From contig CM067087.1 of the NCBI GenBank assembly GCA_034008185.1, forward strand, positions 42,612,590-42,676,589: a stretch of DNA of 64,000 bases. Direction: 5' to 3'. Made by a program: the position numbers and the translations under genes. Positions 34,991 through 48,421 of the stretch are shown one piece after another; position 1 is the first letter of the stretch; each line of letters begins with the position of its first letter. The stretch comes from Gorsachius magnificus (lineage: Eukaryota; Chordata; Aves; Pelecaniformes; Ardeidae). Under the pieces are notes generated by a model. That model was not told where the DNA came from and made no database searches. It was given only the letters and a program-made list of their open reading frames with translations.

Positions 34991-37900
34991 ATGTCTGTAC
35001 TTAATTACTTTAGAAATGCATAGAAAACATTGTTCAAATTTTTTCTCTCTCTTCTTCACCACTATCTTTTTCAATGTCTGAAACATCACGTGTTAATTAA
35101 AAGCTTACAATCTCTATATGCTTTTTGAATTTATGGTGAATTTTTTACCTAGAAATTAAATACGTGGATGTAATTTTTTTCCAGCAGGAAGAGATAATCT
35201 CTCATTATTACAACATTTTTGCAACTCACATCTTCAGTTTCATTGCTTGCGCATCATTGCATCTTACTAGGTTGATTTGGTGAAACCAGTTGTTGATATT
35301 CTAGCTGTCCCCAAACTGCTTGCTACCTCCTGTCAAAGGCAGCCAATATTCAGAGGTCAGTCTGAGTCGCTTCTCCTTTCTCTTTGTCCCCTCTGTCTGC
35401 CCTGCCCTTGGGCTGTCATCCTTAATGCAAGGTGATGTCCTGCATGTCCACCTACAGCTGCATACACTCCTTGATCTTTTCCCCCAGGAATCTGATAACC
35501 CCTTCTGTTGTCTCTGAATAAAATGTTTCTCTGTCATGTGAATTGTGCAAATAGTTTGCCATGCTGGAGCAGAGAGGGAAACAAATGAGTAATAGGGACC
35601 AAATGGCAGCCACGGAGGTGGTGAAAAATTTGGTTTCCTTATAGCAGAAGCAGGGATACTGCCAGCAGTATCCCCAGCACCAGAGGACAGCTCCTGTAAA
35701 CCTCTTTCTGTTTGATTTTGCTCGATAGCTTCAGATGGCCACACTGAGAGAAGGTGGAGCCTCATGGAATTGTACACTTGGTAATGAAGGAAGGCAAACC
35801 CAAGATGCATTTCTACACATACAGATTTTGATACCAGCTTCCTGGAAGACAAGAAATCCCTCCCAAATCTGTCCAGAGATGCACTTTGCTTTAGCATTTT
35901 CTGTTAACCAGTTTAGTAATCAGCACATGGCTATTACAGACCTTATTCATAGGGTGTGTCTAACACCCCCCTATATAGTAGAGGAAAATTAAGCACAGTC
36001 TGAAGATGAGTTTTTCTGGAGTGGAGTGCATCTGGAAGCAGATATGTGCGAGTTACTTGTGTCAATTTGAAATATTATCCTGCCCGAAATATCTTTGTGG
36101 AATTTGGTCTAAAACTGTAATTCTGATCCTTAAGTGACCCTATGGCTCTGTCTTCCTGGCAGTTTAAGATTGAGATGTATATTGATGTCTTTGAGTTATA
36201 CTTCATTGTGCTAATCTGAAGACATTGTTGACTGCAAGCCGCGATGACAGGGGCTTCGTTTCTGGCTGAGCAAGTATTTCAGAGAGCCTGAATGCTAGGG
36301 TGAAGCATTTCACCAGCTCTTTGGCTTCTCTGCCTAATAACTTCTAACGTGCCTTGCTTATATCTGAGCACGATATAATCTCAACACATACTGGAGCATA
36401 GGCAGGTTATGCATCTGTGTATCGAGCCTTCAGCAAGCCTATGTAGCCCAAGTGAGCAGGAGTGACTTTTAATTTTCTACAAGAAACCTAATATCTTTTC
36501 CACTGCTAGCTCATGCTTTTCTAGATTTCTGCTAGCTGGTCCACTAGCTCAGCAAAAGGCAGCATATGCTTTCTGGTTGGACAGCCCGAAGCTATCTGTA
36601 GGCTGGCTGGCCAGCTGGGTAGCAGGTACATGCATTCACATTGGCCAGATGGGAGGGATATTCAATTTTGGCCATCTGGCTGCTGTCTCTTAAGAGCGAA
36701 GAAATAAGTCAAAGATGGACTATTGGCAGCTGGAGGGCCTAACAAGTGCATGTGAGACTGTATGTGGAAAATGGACTTTTCAGATTTGCTTTATGTGCTG
36801 CTAAGAATCTAACCAGAAGGGGTGGTTTTTTTCAGTTGGAAGATTTTGGGTTGAATTTTTCATGTTGCTGATATGGAATGTATGGTTTTTACACTATTTT
36901 GACACTTCAGCTGAAAGAGGAAGTTGTATTTCCTTTTGTTGGTGTATGACAGAATTACACATTCTGTGCTATTTTAAAAAACGTGAAGGAAAATACCATT
37001 TTGCACCAACTGAAATATCGTCCTTCTCTTCTATATGAGAACATCTCAGTGTGTTGCAATGTAAAAACTCCACACTTTGATCATGCGTTTCCCTTCACCG
37101 GATACTCTATTCTTAGGCTACATCAGATGTGAATAGTCAAGCTTTATGTTTGTGGAGAAGATTTCACCCACAAGGCAGAATATGTGAAGTGTATATACAC
37201 TGAGGTGTTATTTTATTCTGGGCTAAAGATTGCTTCCATGTACAATTTAACAGATATGTGTATTAAGCTGACTGCCACGTGATTCAGATACATATTTTTA
37301 AAAATGTCTACTGCTTCCAGAGAATTTTTTTGTCTATTTTATCTATTATATTTTCAGTATGGGCTTCCATTCCTACCATCTACAACTTTGGGCATTTTAT
37401 TGGGCTATGCATTGATTTAAAACCATACAAACCAAGGCTGTTGAAGGCTTAACGATATCTAGGCTGTTTCTGTACGTTGAATAGTTTCTTTTTTTTACTA
37501 GCATTTTGTGGTTTGTTTGGGTTTTTTTTATCCACATGACAATAAAAAGGAGAAGAATTGGTATGCCTATTCCTAATTCAGAGGAACTGTTGGAGTTACA
37601 GATGCTGTTTTACTGAGAGTAGGTAATATGGATGTGTCTAGAACAGTTTGAGTTGTCCAAACTACCCACGCTGGGCTGGCATGTCTAACAGCACTTCCAG
37701 AAGCCCTGCTGCCTTCTGGAGTGGGATGTGGTACCCTGGTGAAGTTACTATGGCACTAGGTACATGTGCACACGCAATGGAATAAACCCCTTCCTATATC
37801 TCGTTTCTAGCTGTGGTACTGCCTTGGGAACAAATTCAGCTTTGAAGGGTCTCGCTTCATATTTTGTCATTTTTCTCCTGCTGCTTTTAATATCCTTTAG

Positions 37901-40900
37901 ATGATCAATACAGCTTTTCAAAGAAGTAAGCACTTTTAATGAAACAGATTTATTAATTTGACAAAATTAGTGTGTGATAGCACAGACTGTGTGCTGATAC
38001 TGTTGAATTAAGACTGAATAGATACGATTAAGACTTTTGTCATTGACTTCAGTAGAAATTAGTTATAGGTTCTTTAAAATAGATCAAACCTTCCCCCCCC
38101 CCCCGCTCCCCCCCACCATTTTTGTACTGTTTCCTCTTCCTCAATACTTTTGTCTCTTCTCTGATGTCTCCTTTTTGCATTTTCCCATCATTTTCATGCA
38201 TACCTTCCACCATCCCCACCATTGATTATATCATTCTGGAAAGAAATTTCCTGTCCTATACATGATGTACAGCAAGTACAGGCTTAACAATTTCCTTGAA
38301 CTGGAATTTCAAAAGGAGCTGGACATGATTTGACAACCCTTTTTTGTTCGAGGTCTTTAATGTGTAGGTATTTCCTGAAAAGCATAAAATATATCATAAC
38401 TATGGTACCCCGGCATGGACAGTTTTTTTCCCTGTCCTACCCATCCTCTGATGGAAGAAGTGGGGCTGCACAGTTGCAGCTGGGTGAAGAGGAGCGACCT
38501 GTTTGTTGATAGTGTGATGGCAGTTGGGCATAAGTCTTGGCTCCTTGCTCAAGTAAAAAGAAAAATCAATCTTTGTCTTAAGAAAAAAAAAAACAAACCT
38601 GTAAAATCATTAGATACGTCTTTAAGGAAACTTTATTAAAACTGTTCAGTGAAAAAGTAGCAAATTGCTGTGGTTGTGCATGCTGCATGTTGCACTGCTA
38701 CCTTCAGGAGGTGGGAAGCTGCGTCTACATTGCAAAGATGCAGATGATTAGTCTCGGAGCCCAAAACACAAAGGTACTTGTGCAGATGGCACATTGAGTA
38801 TGCTGCCTACACAGTGTCTATAAAGCCAGGCATTTTAGATTAGAAAGGAGGGGATGGAGAAAATTGAGGAGTGTTTTAGGATAAAATAGGTGGAGCATGG
38901 ACCAGATAGGCACATTGCACTGATACAGGTAAATCATGCAGATAAATGATCATTTTGCTGTTCATATATTAGCAAGTGGTATTTTCCCCCCAATTTCAGG
39001 CTTTGCTTGGATAGCTAAGACTATAAGCTAGTTTTAATTTATAACTATTGTCAATTATTATAATAGACCTCTGTCTTCTGCATCTTCACACATCAGCAGC
39101 AATTTATCATCCACTGATTGTATATAAAAAAAAAAAATTCTCTTCAGTGTTGAGTTAACCTGGGAAGTGGATTCTTCCTTTTGATCCTGAGGATATGAGC
39201 CGCAGTGGGGAATTTCCACTGTCTTCTCCTGCCTGAAAGCTGGACTGTGCCTAATGACTCACTTGCTTTTAATGAATACTGCTTAAACAAAAGAGAATTT
39301 AAGTCAGAAGGACCATGCAATGATGATTCATAATTCAAATTCAAAATTGCCTGGTCATTTAATAATATCAAACCAAAATGCTTTAGTATCTTTTTGGCTT
39401 AAAACACTATCCTTGTGAATAATTGCATTCTTGCCTATTTGCACTTGTTTTACTGTGCAGTTGTCAGGACAGATGTCCCTTGAGGAAAAGTTGCTGCCTA
39501 GCTCTGTGCTCTGGGATTTTCCTAATTAAAGGTTACCAAATGCTTGTTAGAAAGTTCACGAGCGAGGGACAAAAAGCAAGCAAGCAACTTTTCTGGGGAG
39601 AAGAAGAGGGAAGTGAGAACTGAGATGTGATCCTTCAGGGAAAATGGAGCCACATGGCTTGGTGATGCCAGTGCAGACCCCAGGCCGAGGTCAGGCCCTG
39701 CAGGGTGCCTGGTGAGCTCTGGTGGTGCTCCCCCCATGGGTGCCAACCACATGAAGTAGCCACCTCCTTTTTCCCAGCCTCCTCAAACCTGTTTCATGCA
39801 AGCATTTGGTCCTTAGCGTTGTTTCTACATATCTGAACTGATTGTGTCTTGCCGTTCACTGATGATGAAATGATTTTGATAGGTCAACGGAAACATTCCC
39901 GAAAATTCTGTTTCGGTCTTTGCCAAGTGCTTCTGCTGGAATTCCTGTGCTGCCCCTGGTACAGGGTATGGATGTGGTTTGAAACTCCGCTCTTTAGATA
40001 ATATTTTATAGGTGCCTGAATTCTGGTAGAATTTTCCGTATAAGACTGGAAATGCCAATTTTTCTAAGGAAATCCAGCCCAACAGCAGTCTATGTGGAAG
40101 CACTGGCACAACTGCTGAAAGGGTCTTCTCATTTAGCAAAAGCTGGAACTGCAAAGAGTGGCCATATGCCAGCTCGTAAACACAGAGATATCAGACAAAT
40201 AAAAACCCACCCTGAAGCAGAGGAGGACATATAAATACAGCAGTAGGCAGATCTGGGTGGGAAGCCAGGAGGTCTGGGGCTGCAGGAGGAAGATGGGCAG
40301 TAGCTGAATAGCTCACGCTGTGTCCGCACCGCTGTATTTTCCAGGCACTGTGTAATGGGAGTGAACTTTTTCCCATCAGGCTTATCTAATGAAATATAAG
40401 GTGGGAAATGACTCCCTGGAGAATGGGAGGGAGATGTAGATGCGAAGTGTGTTAATGTGAACACATTAAAGTCAGTCCAGTACAATATTAGCCTGCCAGT
40501 GTACTAATTCTATAGTTTGTTACAGGAAATATGCGAAAAATGAGATATGTCTTCTACCTGGATCTAAACTTTTTAATTGTCAATTGATTCAGTAGCAGAC
40601 AGGTGGGCATGGCTTGCTTCTGCCTCTAGATAGCCATAACTCTATCCTTCAGCCTATACTAACACAAAAAAAGACCTTATTCATTAGGATGATTACTATG
40701 AAAAGATGTCTGTGGATGAGGACCTCCAGACTGAGATCATGGTCTTTCTTGCCTCAACAAAATTTGCTTAAAATTCTGTTCCAAGTGAACATTTACTTTA
40801 GAAATAGATAATGCATACTTTTCTTTCATAACTGTAGGACGTATGCATATATCTAATGAAATATGAAAGGTCCTATATCTTATTCATGAATGCTGAAAGT

Positions 40901-41564
40901 TGCTCAGCAGCTGTCTTCAAATACACCTCTGCAAGTATCTAACTCTACAATTTATGTGGCAAGTGATGACATGCTAACATCTTTGAAAGTTAAGTATTTG
41001 TGTTAATAATTAAAAAGAGACATTTCAAACGACAGACTGAATGAATATTCTCTGGAAAGCCACCAATCTTCTGTTGACAAAAAAGGGAAGTACAGAAGAT
41101 CTGTGAAATATTTAACTATATAATTTAGTTCCTATATACTATCTCTTTAAATGTATTGGACTCTGATGTCTGATGAAAGCAGATGTTATTCTTTAAGCAG
41201 AATTTGTGGCACGTTGCAAAAGAGACTATAATAGCAGCTTGTGCTGTCTGTAAAGACATGATTTTTGTTTGTGGGGTTTTTTCTAATGCTTTTCCATTGC
41301 TGAAATGGACTGACTGTGTTCTGCTGAAATGTTGATGTATGGAAATTGAATCAGCAGAAAATCAACATCAAGACTTTATAGATGCTCCCATGCTTGTACT
41401 TTGATTTTTTTGAACACACAGCACTATGGGGACAGGCACCTTCTTGAGACACCCTGGGTAGAAGAAGGGCACAACAAAGTTTTTTCAGTCAGAACTTTAT
41501 TTCTCCTAGACCCTCTGCAGATTGGGTCTTTTCACTACATCAACCGTAGCTCAAAGTATTCTGC
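34991..41564. other. Unassigned sequence, no confirmed gene
   Basis: A 198-codon minus-strand frame at 35301-35897 is the longest non-CR1 frame in the window, but its product has no motif or domain I recognise. The poly-C/pyrimidine tract at 38086-38225 is listed separately. No transposon or RNA gene is seen. Confidence 0.55.
38086..38225. repeat. Poly-C tract followed by a pyrimidine-rich stretch
   Basis: C12 at 38093-38104 and C7 at 38108-38114 are followed by about 110 bases dominated by C and T on the plus strand. The minus strand therefore carries long G-runs at one end. Homopolymer length here is prone to sequencing and assembly error. Confidence 0.75.
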
Positions 41565-42075
41565 ACCTTGACTACTGTGTTCAGTTTTGGGCCACTCATT
41601 ACAGCAAAGATGTTAAGTTGCTGGAGTGCGTCCAGAGGAGAGCAACAAAGCTGGGGAGGGGTCTGGAGCCCAAGGCTGATGGGTAGTGGCTGGGGGAGCT
41701 GTGGGTGTTCAGCCTGAAGAAGAGGAGGCTGAGGGGAGCCCTTATTGCTCCCTACAACTGCCTGACAGGAGGGGGGAGCCAGGGGGGTCGGGCTCTGCTC
41801 CCAGGTAATGGGCGATGGGATGAGGGGAAACGGCCTCAAGTTGTGTCAGGGGAGGTTTAGGTGGGACATTAGGAGAAATTTTTCCACTGAAAGGGTTGTC
41901 AGGCACTGGAAGGGCCAGCCCAGGGAAGTGGTCAAGTCCCCATCCCTGGGGGGATTTAAAAGCCGGGCAGACGAGCTGCTTAGGGACAGGGTTTAGTGGT
42001 GGGATGGCAGGGTTAGGGCAACAGTTGGACTTGATGATTTTAAAGGTCTTTTCCAACCTAAATGATTCTGTGATT
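41565..42075 (+). mobile_element. CR1 LINE, 5'-truncated copy with broken frame
   Basis: This copy corresponds base for base to the last 510 or so bases of the CR1 at 48422-50525. It enters at the segment encoding the YCVQFWA motif (TACTGTGTTCAGTTTTGGGCC), passes through the conserved C-terminal RT-linked region (AGGAGGCTGAGGGGAGC), and ends with the 3' hairpin (AGTTGGACTTGATGATTTTA, TTCCAACC) and a mutated ATTCTGTG tail. Several stops and frameshifts interrupt the translation, so it is clearly older than the 48.4 kb copy. The opposite-strand frames here are shadows. Confidence 0.9.
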
Positions 42076-42099
42076 TAGCTGGAAACACCCAAGTACCCT

Positions 42100-42540
42100 G
42101 AAGGAGTACTACCTCGCAGCTCATTCCCGGGAGGAAGCAGCGAGGGCAGAGGGGGATCACGGGGCTGCCCTCCTGCTGCTGCTCTGGCCTGGGCCCTGCG
42201 GGATGTTATGGGTCCCTGTTCCGCCACCTGGGTCACCCTGATGGGGCAGCGCCTGGGATGCCTGTAGAGAAGTAGGTGTGTGGCCAGCTCGTGTGCAGCT
42301 AATGGCCATTTGCCTCACAAGACGCTGTGCTACTGGGGGGAGGCGTAGGGGGTACCGGTCACACTACGTGGTACTACTGTTGCCTTGAGGTGACCAAATT
42401 CATGGGCGCCTGGCGTCACTGTGGGTAATGGGTGACCCCTCCATGGGTATGGCTGGTTGGGGCTGGGGCGCTGGCTTGTGCTGCGTTTACTTCGTGTGGT
42501 TGCTGAGCTACGCTGGTAACAAATCTGTTTCTCACAGTTA
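42100..42540. other. GC- and CpG-rich patch of unknown nature
   Basis: I count about 18 CpG dinucleotides in roughly 440 bases, far more than in the flanking AT-rich DNA. The patch starts within 30 bases of the CR1 3' end at 42075. No long open frame, LTR terminus or known repeat is recognised in it. Candidates are a small CpG-island promoter for an unseen transcript, a decayed GC-rich repeat, or an LTR of a family I do not know. Confidence 0.5.
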
Positions 42541-44524
42541 CTGGTTAAACACTGGTCTTGATTTATATTTTACTACTGCCATTATTGTTAGTGGGTTTTG
42601 AGCTACTACGTCTAAATATTGATAGCGTTTGGGCTCTTGTTTCAGCCAGTCTGCTGCTGTGTAGCATAACGTGCCCCCCCACCCCGGCAAGAGGAATCCT
42701 CATGGAAAACCAGAACTGAACAGATTTCTTTAAGATTCTTCTTTTCAAATTTTAATCAATTTGTGTAACTACAAAGGAAGAAGATTGTTTCAAAGGTCTT
42801 ATCAACCGGTATGAAAATTCTGTAAAAATAATTGTATGCCCTGCTATACTGTTTAAGCTTCATACCTTTTATATTCCAGCGGGGTTATTCATGCTCTGGT
42901 ATTCCCAGAAATAATAAAAAGTCAGAGTACGGAGACCTTATATAGTAAAAATTCAAACCCTTACAGCTAATTCTTTTCTAACTCATTTGAAAGTCTCCTC
43001 TCTTACAAACTGACAAGTACTACCCGATGAGCTGTAGCATCTTTCATGTCATCACGGTACATGGTAAAAGAAAAATAACGTCTTTCAAGGAAAAAGACAT
43101 CCACTGGACATGAGAACTCTTTCAGGTTTTTGTAGGAATACAGCAATCTTGGGAACACTTTCCTCATGAAGATGCCATAAGGAATGTGATTTTCAAATGG
43201 AACTTTATGCTTCAGTGCTTTGAGTGCATTTGTTACCCAAATCTGATTTGTTATGTGCTTGTCATAACTGTAAACTTGATTCTGAACAATGTGAGAGCTC
43301 ATTGTGTAAACATTAAGGCAACATCAAGTAATTTTCTGCTTTCATTTAAAAATATAAATTCTGTTATCTGCTGCCTTGTGTTTAGTGAATAATAACAATT
43401 TCATTATCAACACCACTCACAAGATAGGTAGGCACTTGGCAATAATTTAGATTCTATATAATATGCATGGAAAGTTGACTGAAGGATGACACCGTACAAA
43501 ATTTGCCTTTTCCACTTAACTAGTAGTTTTCATTGCTTAATATGTGAGTATGTTCTACCCAATTTCACATTTGACTCAGCTTTCAGGTTTTTTCCTGATT
43601 ATTAGAATCAAATCAATATTTTTAATTATCCAAGGAGTCAATCACTCAACTGTTATATATACACCAACTAATGGAAGTGACAGCATTCATATAGTACTTC
43701 TCCATAAAAACAACCTGATCATTTGACTTGACATATTTGGGATTTTCCAAGGGGCTGAAGCAGGGTCTCTTCATTCTTCTTTCCTGAAAATAAGTCTGTA
43801 TTCCTACATCCTTAAATAGAATTGCTATGTCTTTATGACTGTAATGCACTTTTTTTAGTCATTGCCTCTCTTTAGCAAAGTGAACAAACCCAGACATTTG
43901 GTCTCCTGGGAATACAGTGGTGGGAAGTTTATTGTACGTATATAAATATATGCAGTTAAGCATAAAAAATGTGTTTGCAACTTCCCTAGCAAGAGCCATC
44001 AGAAAATGCTGATAATTTTGGTAGAACTGTGTTATCTTTCTGATATCTGGCATTATGATACTGATTTATAGATATCTAGAAAAAACTGATGGTGCGTGAT
44101 TCAGAGATATTTAAATATTGGGATCTATGCCGGCTGAAGTACCACGCAGAAGTGGAATATAACCTGGTTCCTGTTGAACCAGAGCAATTTTAGTAGATGG
44201 AGGAGATTTATTATGGTCCTGGAAATCTTGCAGTGTTTAAGGTTACACTTTTCATTTATTTCAGTGAAAATAAAATTTCCCAGAGGAGTCAGGCTGACAC
44301 CCCAGGGGAGCAAAATACTGCGTTTTCTCAGCCATGAGCATAGACAGTGCCAGAAAAAACCTCTCCATACCAATTTTTACCTTTAGAAGAGAAGATACAT
44401 TTGCTATTTCAGCTGAGAGCTCTGGTTAAAGCTCTGGTTCACAGCAGTGTGAGAAGTGCTGTACAGTGTGTACAGCTGGACTTTCTTAGGAATTTAAGCA
44501 TCTAGCTAAGCATCTATGTACTTG
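42541..44524. other. Unassigned, with weak minus-strand exon-like pieces
   Basis: Minus-strand frames at 43003-43302, 43646-43849 and 43859-44053 each lie beside plausible splice acceptors (for example ACTTATTTTCAG ending near 43785). They do not join into a product I recognise. Frames of this length are common by chance, so they are not called as genes. Confidence 0.4.
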
Positions 44525-44592
44525 CAGTGTCATTCAGTTGGAAGGGACTCCAGATTTCTTTGACATCCTCAAATCCCACACTTGCCAGTCCT
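44525..44592 (-). mobile_element. Possible decayed CR1 3' end
   Basis: GTCATTCAGTTGGAAGGGA at 44529-44547 resembles the reverse complement of a CR1 terminus. The following text (CTCCAGA, then ACATCCTCAAATCCC) keeps only loose similarity. No second CR1 landmark is found at the expected distance. Confidence 0.3.
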
Positions 44593-47500
44593 AAAACATA
44601 AAGTTTTAAAATTCCTAGGCATCCTATTAATGCCACCTTTTAGCAGAGTCTCACCTGGGACGTTCGTTTTCTGTCTAATGGACTTTCTCATGACATCCTT
44701 ACCAAATTAGACTGTATACAAAATACAGCGAGAGATGAGAAGATTCACTAGCTGCATGGCTGATTCCTTGTATTAAATAGCCCCGTTACTGGACGTTCAA
44801 GTCCACCTATGTGCTTTTTACCTTCTATTAATTTTGTGTCTTTAGCATTTATTGTCAATGTATGCTCCTCTTTTCTGACAAGGTCATGACTAAAAATAAG
44901 AAGATGGTTCCTCAGAGTTGTTGTTTGGAGGAGGATTCATCTAACTTGGTAATTCAGCAAAACCCACTCGTGTTTTCCCACTAACATTTCTTTATAATTA
45001 AAAAACCTTCTACTATTTTCAGTATAACTAATATTAGTCTTAATTATTCCATATCTAGTGAGTTAGTGAAATCCAAACAAAAAGTATTCTTTTCTTTATT
45101 TACAGAAGAGCTATTCTATAGTTTTGTTTTACATTGTAAAATAGCTAGTCAGTGCTGTGTTGGGTTTCAATAAGGAATGAAGCTACAATTGTCTGTGAGT
45201 AGCTGATATATCAATTTAAATATATTTGGCCATTAATTAAGTCTCCTTTTTGCATGCAAATAGATTTCTCTCCAGGGAATTAATTACAGAACAAATTTCA
45301 AGCTAATCTATCTTTGCAGTCCAATGTAATATTACACTATAAAACCCACTTTCAAAATGAAGCTGCTTGCCACTTAATGAATTGCTATCAAATTTTTTTA
45401 AACAATTTGGCATTATACAGTTAATCAAAACCAAGAATGGGACTATGATTTACTCTTAAATATACCAGTGCAATGCGATGACACTGGTTGATACAATTGC
45501 ATAGGGATTTGAGAGAAGAACACTTGATGGATTCAAAGGTGATTGCATGTTTTTTTAACTGGTATACTGAAATTTGGATTTGATTTGGACTTTTTTTGTT
45601 GAACGTAATAGTAATTTTTCCATGGAAACAGAGATTAAGGTGTATGCTCATAAATACTTTTTTTATTCTTCCATATCCCTTTTTAAAAAAACTAAACCAT
45701 CCCAAAAACTGATTGTGATTATTTCTCTCAAGACTTGAATATCCTTTCTATCAGGAATTCCTCATCTCCTGGAATGAAGACTAAAGTGTTCTGTATCTTT
45801 AATCCTGCAAACCCTTATCCATGCACTTACATTTAGTAATGTTGGTAATAGTTAGCCCTGTTCAGACGTTACTATTATGAGTCATCCAATTTTCTTTAAA
45901 GTTAAACACATGCAAAACTGTTTGGGTGTCTTAGATTGATCGCAAAACCTCTTCAGTCTTGGCAAACCTCATTTATGCTCTGGGGAAAAAAAAAATTGAG
46001 AGTGTGTATTTTTATTTATTTTGAAATATCATTAAGATCTGGGGCTAAAAGCAGTGATGTTGCCTAACAGTGATTAAAAGTATTGGTCTGGAGACAGCAC
46101 AACTGAAGAACGCAGTGGAGGTACTCGGTGGTGCAGAACCCTCCCAGGCTGGAGCATAGGAACTCCCAGGTGCCACCAACTGTTCCCACGTCCTCCACTG
46201 AATAAGTCCAAAGGACAAGGATAGTATCAGAACTTTTGTTCTGGATAGAAGACAAAACGCAATATTCAGTGTAACTGCAGTCCCTTTTTTCATGTTTTGG
46301 GTATAGCTAACCTCATTTGAAAACCTTCCTGGTTTTTCATCTGATTTATTTTCGCTATAAGCATTGACCTTTAGGCAACTTTATTAAGTGGAATCACTTT
46401 TCATTTTATCTTGTTTTTTAACAGCTTTCTGTTCTACCTGCATTTTCCTCCCTAGGAAAGGTTAAATAGAGGTGCCCTCAATCACATTTTCCTTATTCCC
46501 CACTTCACTATATTCTGGCATATCTTTTCTGTAAGCTCAGAGCTACTCTTGTTTGAGCTTGTATTTCTACTTTTCCAAGGGGGAATTTATCATTGTTGAT
46601 CGGATTTAGTTTGTGTAATAATACAAAATCTGCTCTTACATTTTCATCTCTCTAGCTTTCCAAACTTCAGTAAGCCCTTGTCCTCTGTCAAGACCATAAT
46701 CACTTCTAGAGCAATATGAGTAACAAAAAGATTTGGTTGTAAATACTTTGTTAAAACCGTATTGCGGCACAGTTTGTGGCAGCTCAGCACACACAGTTTT
46801 TTGTGACAGGCTGCTTTTGTGTGGTGGTTCATGGAGTTATGGCTCTTCACCATCATTGTTATTTATTAAAATAAATGGGTAAATAATGGCTGCATAGTAA
46901 CACACTCAGGTTGCTTTAGCTATGTTGGCTGGCACTGAATTGGAAAGCTTCATTGTTAGGAAGCATAGAAAGAGATTGTTTCAACAGCTAAAAAATTTCA
47001 GATTTGTTTCTTGCACCTTTAGGATAGTGCTCTCTTTCTTATCTGTTCAGAAGTAAAAGCACAGTAAAGATCCTGCACTTATTTATACTGTGGGGCAAAG
47101 CTACCTCAAGCCTCCTCCATGGTAAAACCAAAGGGGCCAGTGTATTCTCTGCGTTTACCTTGGGATGATATATCTTAAACACCTTAAGGTAAAAGTGAAA
47201 GCAAACAACAAAAATAAAAAGTCTATACCTTTTTTATCCTTGAAGGCAGACAGGCTCATAGACAGTCAGGAATCGGAGATCTGCAATAAAACTGGGACTT
47301 TTATTAGTTATCAAGTGGAGTGAAAAGGTTGAGAGGACAGAGCAGGAGATGGTGCCCCACTGAGAGAGAAACAGCTTTTCTTTGGGACACTTGTGGTGTG
47401 TTGTGGTCCCAGGAAAATGTGTAAGAGCATCTAAAATGTGGTTTAGCATTGCGGTTGTGATGTGAAACAGAAAATAATACTATTAAATATATGGATACGT

Positions 47501-48421
47501 ATGATTAAATACATATACAAACACATAATTATTTTCCTGAAAGGGGTATGAATGGGGATAAAACTGCTTGGCTGCTGCTCACCAAATATGTAAACAGAGT
47601 GAAAATTAGGTTTTGGCCTTCCCAGACAACACAGGAGGAATATGGAATTGCAGCACAGCATCTAAGTTAATACGCTACAGCTTTCCTAAATATCCTGATT
47701 TGTTCTTTGAGGTATTGGCTATTGAATGGGCTTGAAAAACGTATAGCTGTAGCAGCTGAAAACTGTATGAAAAGGTCTTTTTGCAAACATGGACAATGAA
47801 AAGTTAAAATGGTAAAAGGAGAAAATGAGATGGATAAGTGCTACCAAACTTCTTGCTTTTGTCTCATCTTTATGACACCCATACGCACAATTTTCTTCAG
47901 CAGTTTGAAAAAGTTATTTTCTTTTCTCTTTTCCCTCCTTTCATGTAAATGTTGGACTGGTTTTGTGGGGGGTGCAGGAGGAAGGAATGAAGCAGTTTCT
48001 TGCTGGCAAACAATTTGAATGCTGTTAAACAGAGAAGCCCAGCAGAGAGGAGAGGGATGTACTGATGTTCACAGGGGTAGCCATGGCAAATCACGTGCAT
48101 CAGCTAACCAGAGCTCAGAGCCGGTACCCTGGTATCCTCTGTTCAGAAAACAAACTGGTTAGGGAAGTTGAAAAATGAAACAAACCACAGTAGAGCTAAA
48201 GGACAATTCCTAACCAGAATGTGAACTGCTGGCAGATGGCAGTCACTGTAGGTGCAGAGCAGTACAATCTCAGTATGATTTGAAATGAAATTGTATTTAC
48301 ATTTTAAAATAGAATAATGAACGTGCACATTTCCAAAAATATGAAAATTACCTCCTAACACATAATATTTTAATGGAAAGTCCACCTTTAAGCAGGGTGG
48401 TTTTTTAAATCATATTACAGG
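44593..48421. other. Unassigned sequence, no gene seen
   Basis: AT-rich, with only short chance frames and A/T runs. It ends at the 5' junction of the young CR1. Confidence 0.6.

Noticed and set aside
41742..42056. 104-codon minus-strand frame
   Set aside because: Antisense shadow of the older CR1 copy.
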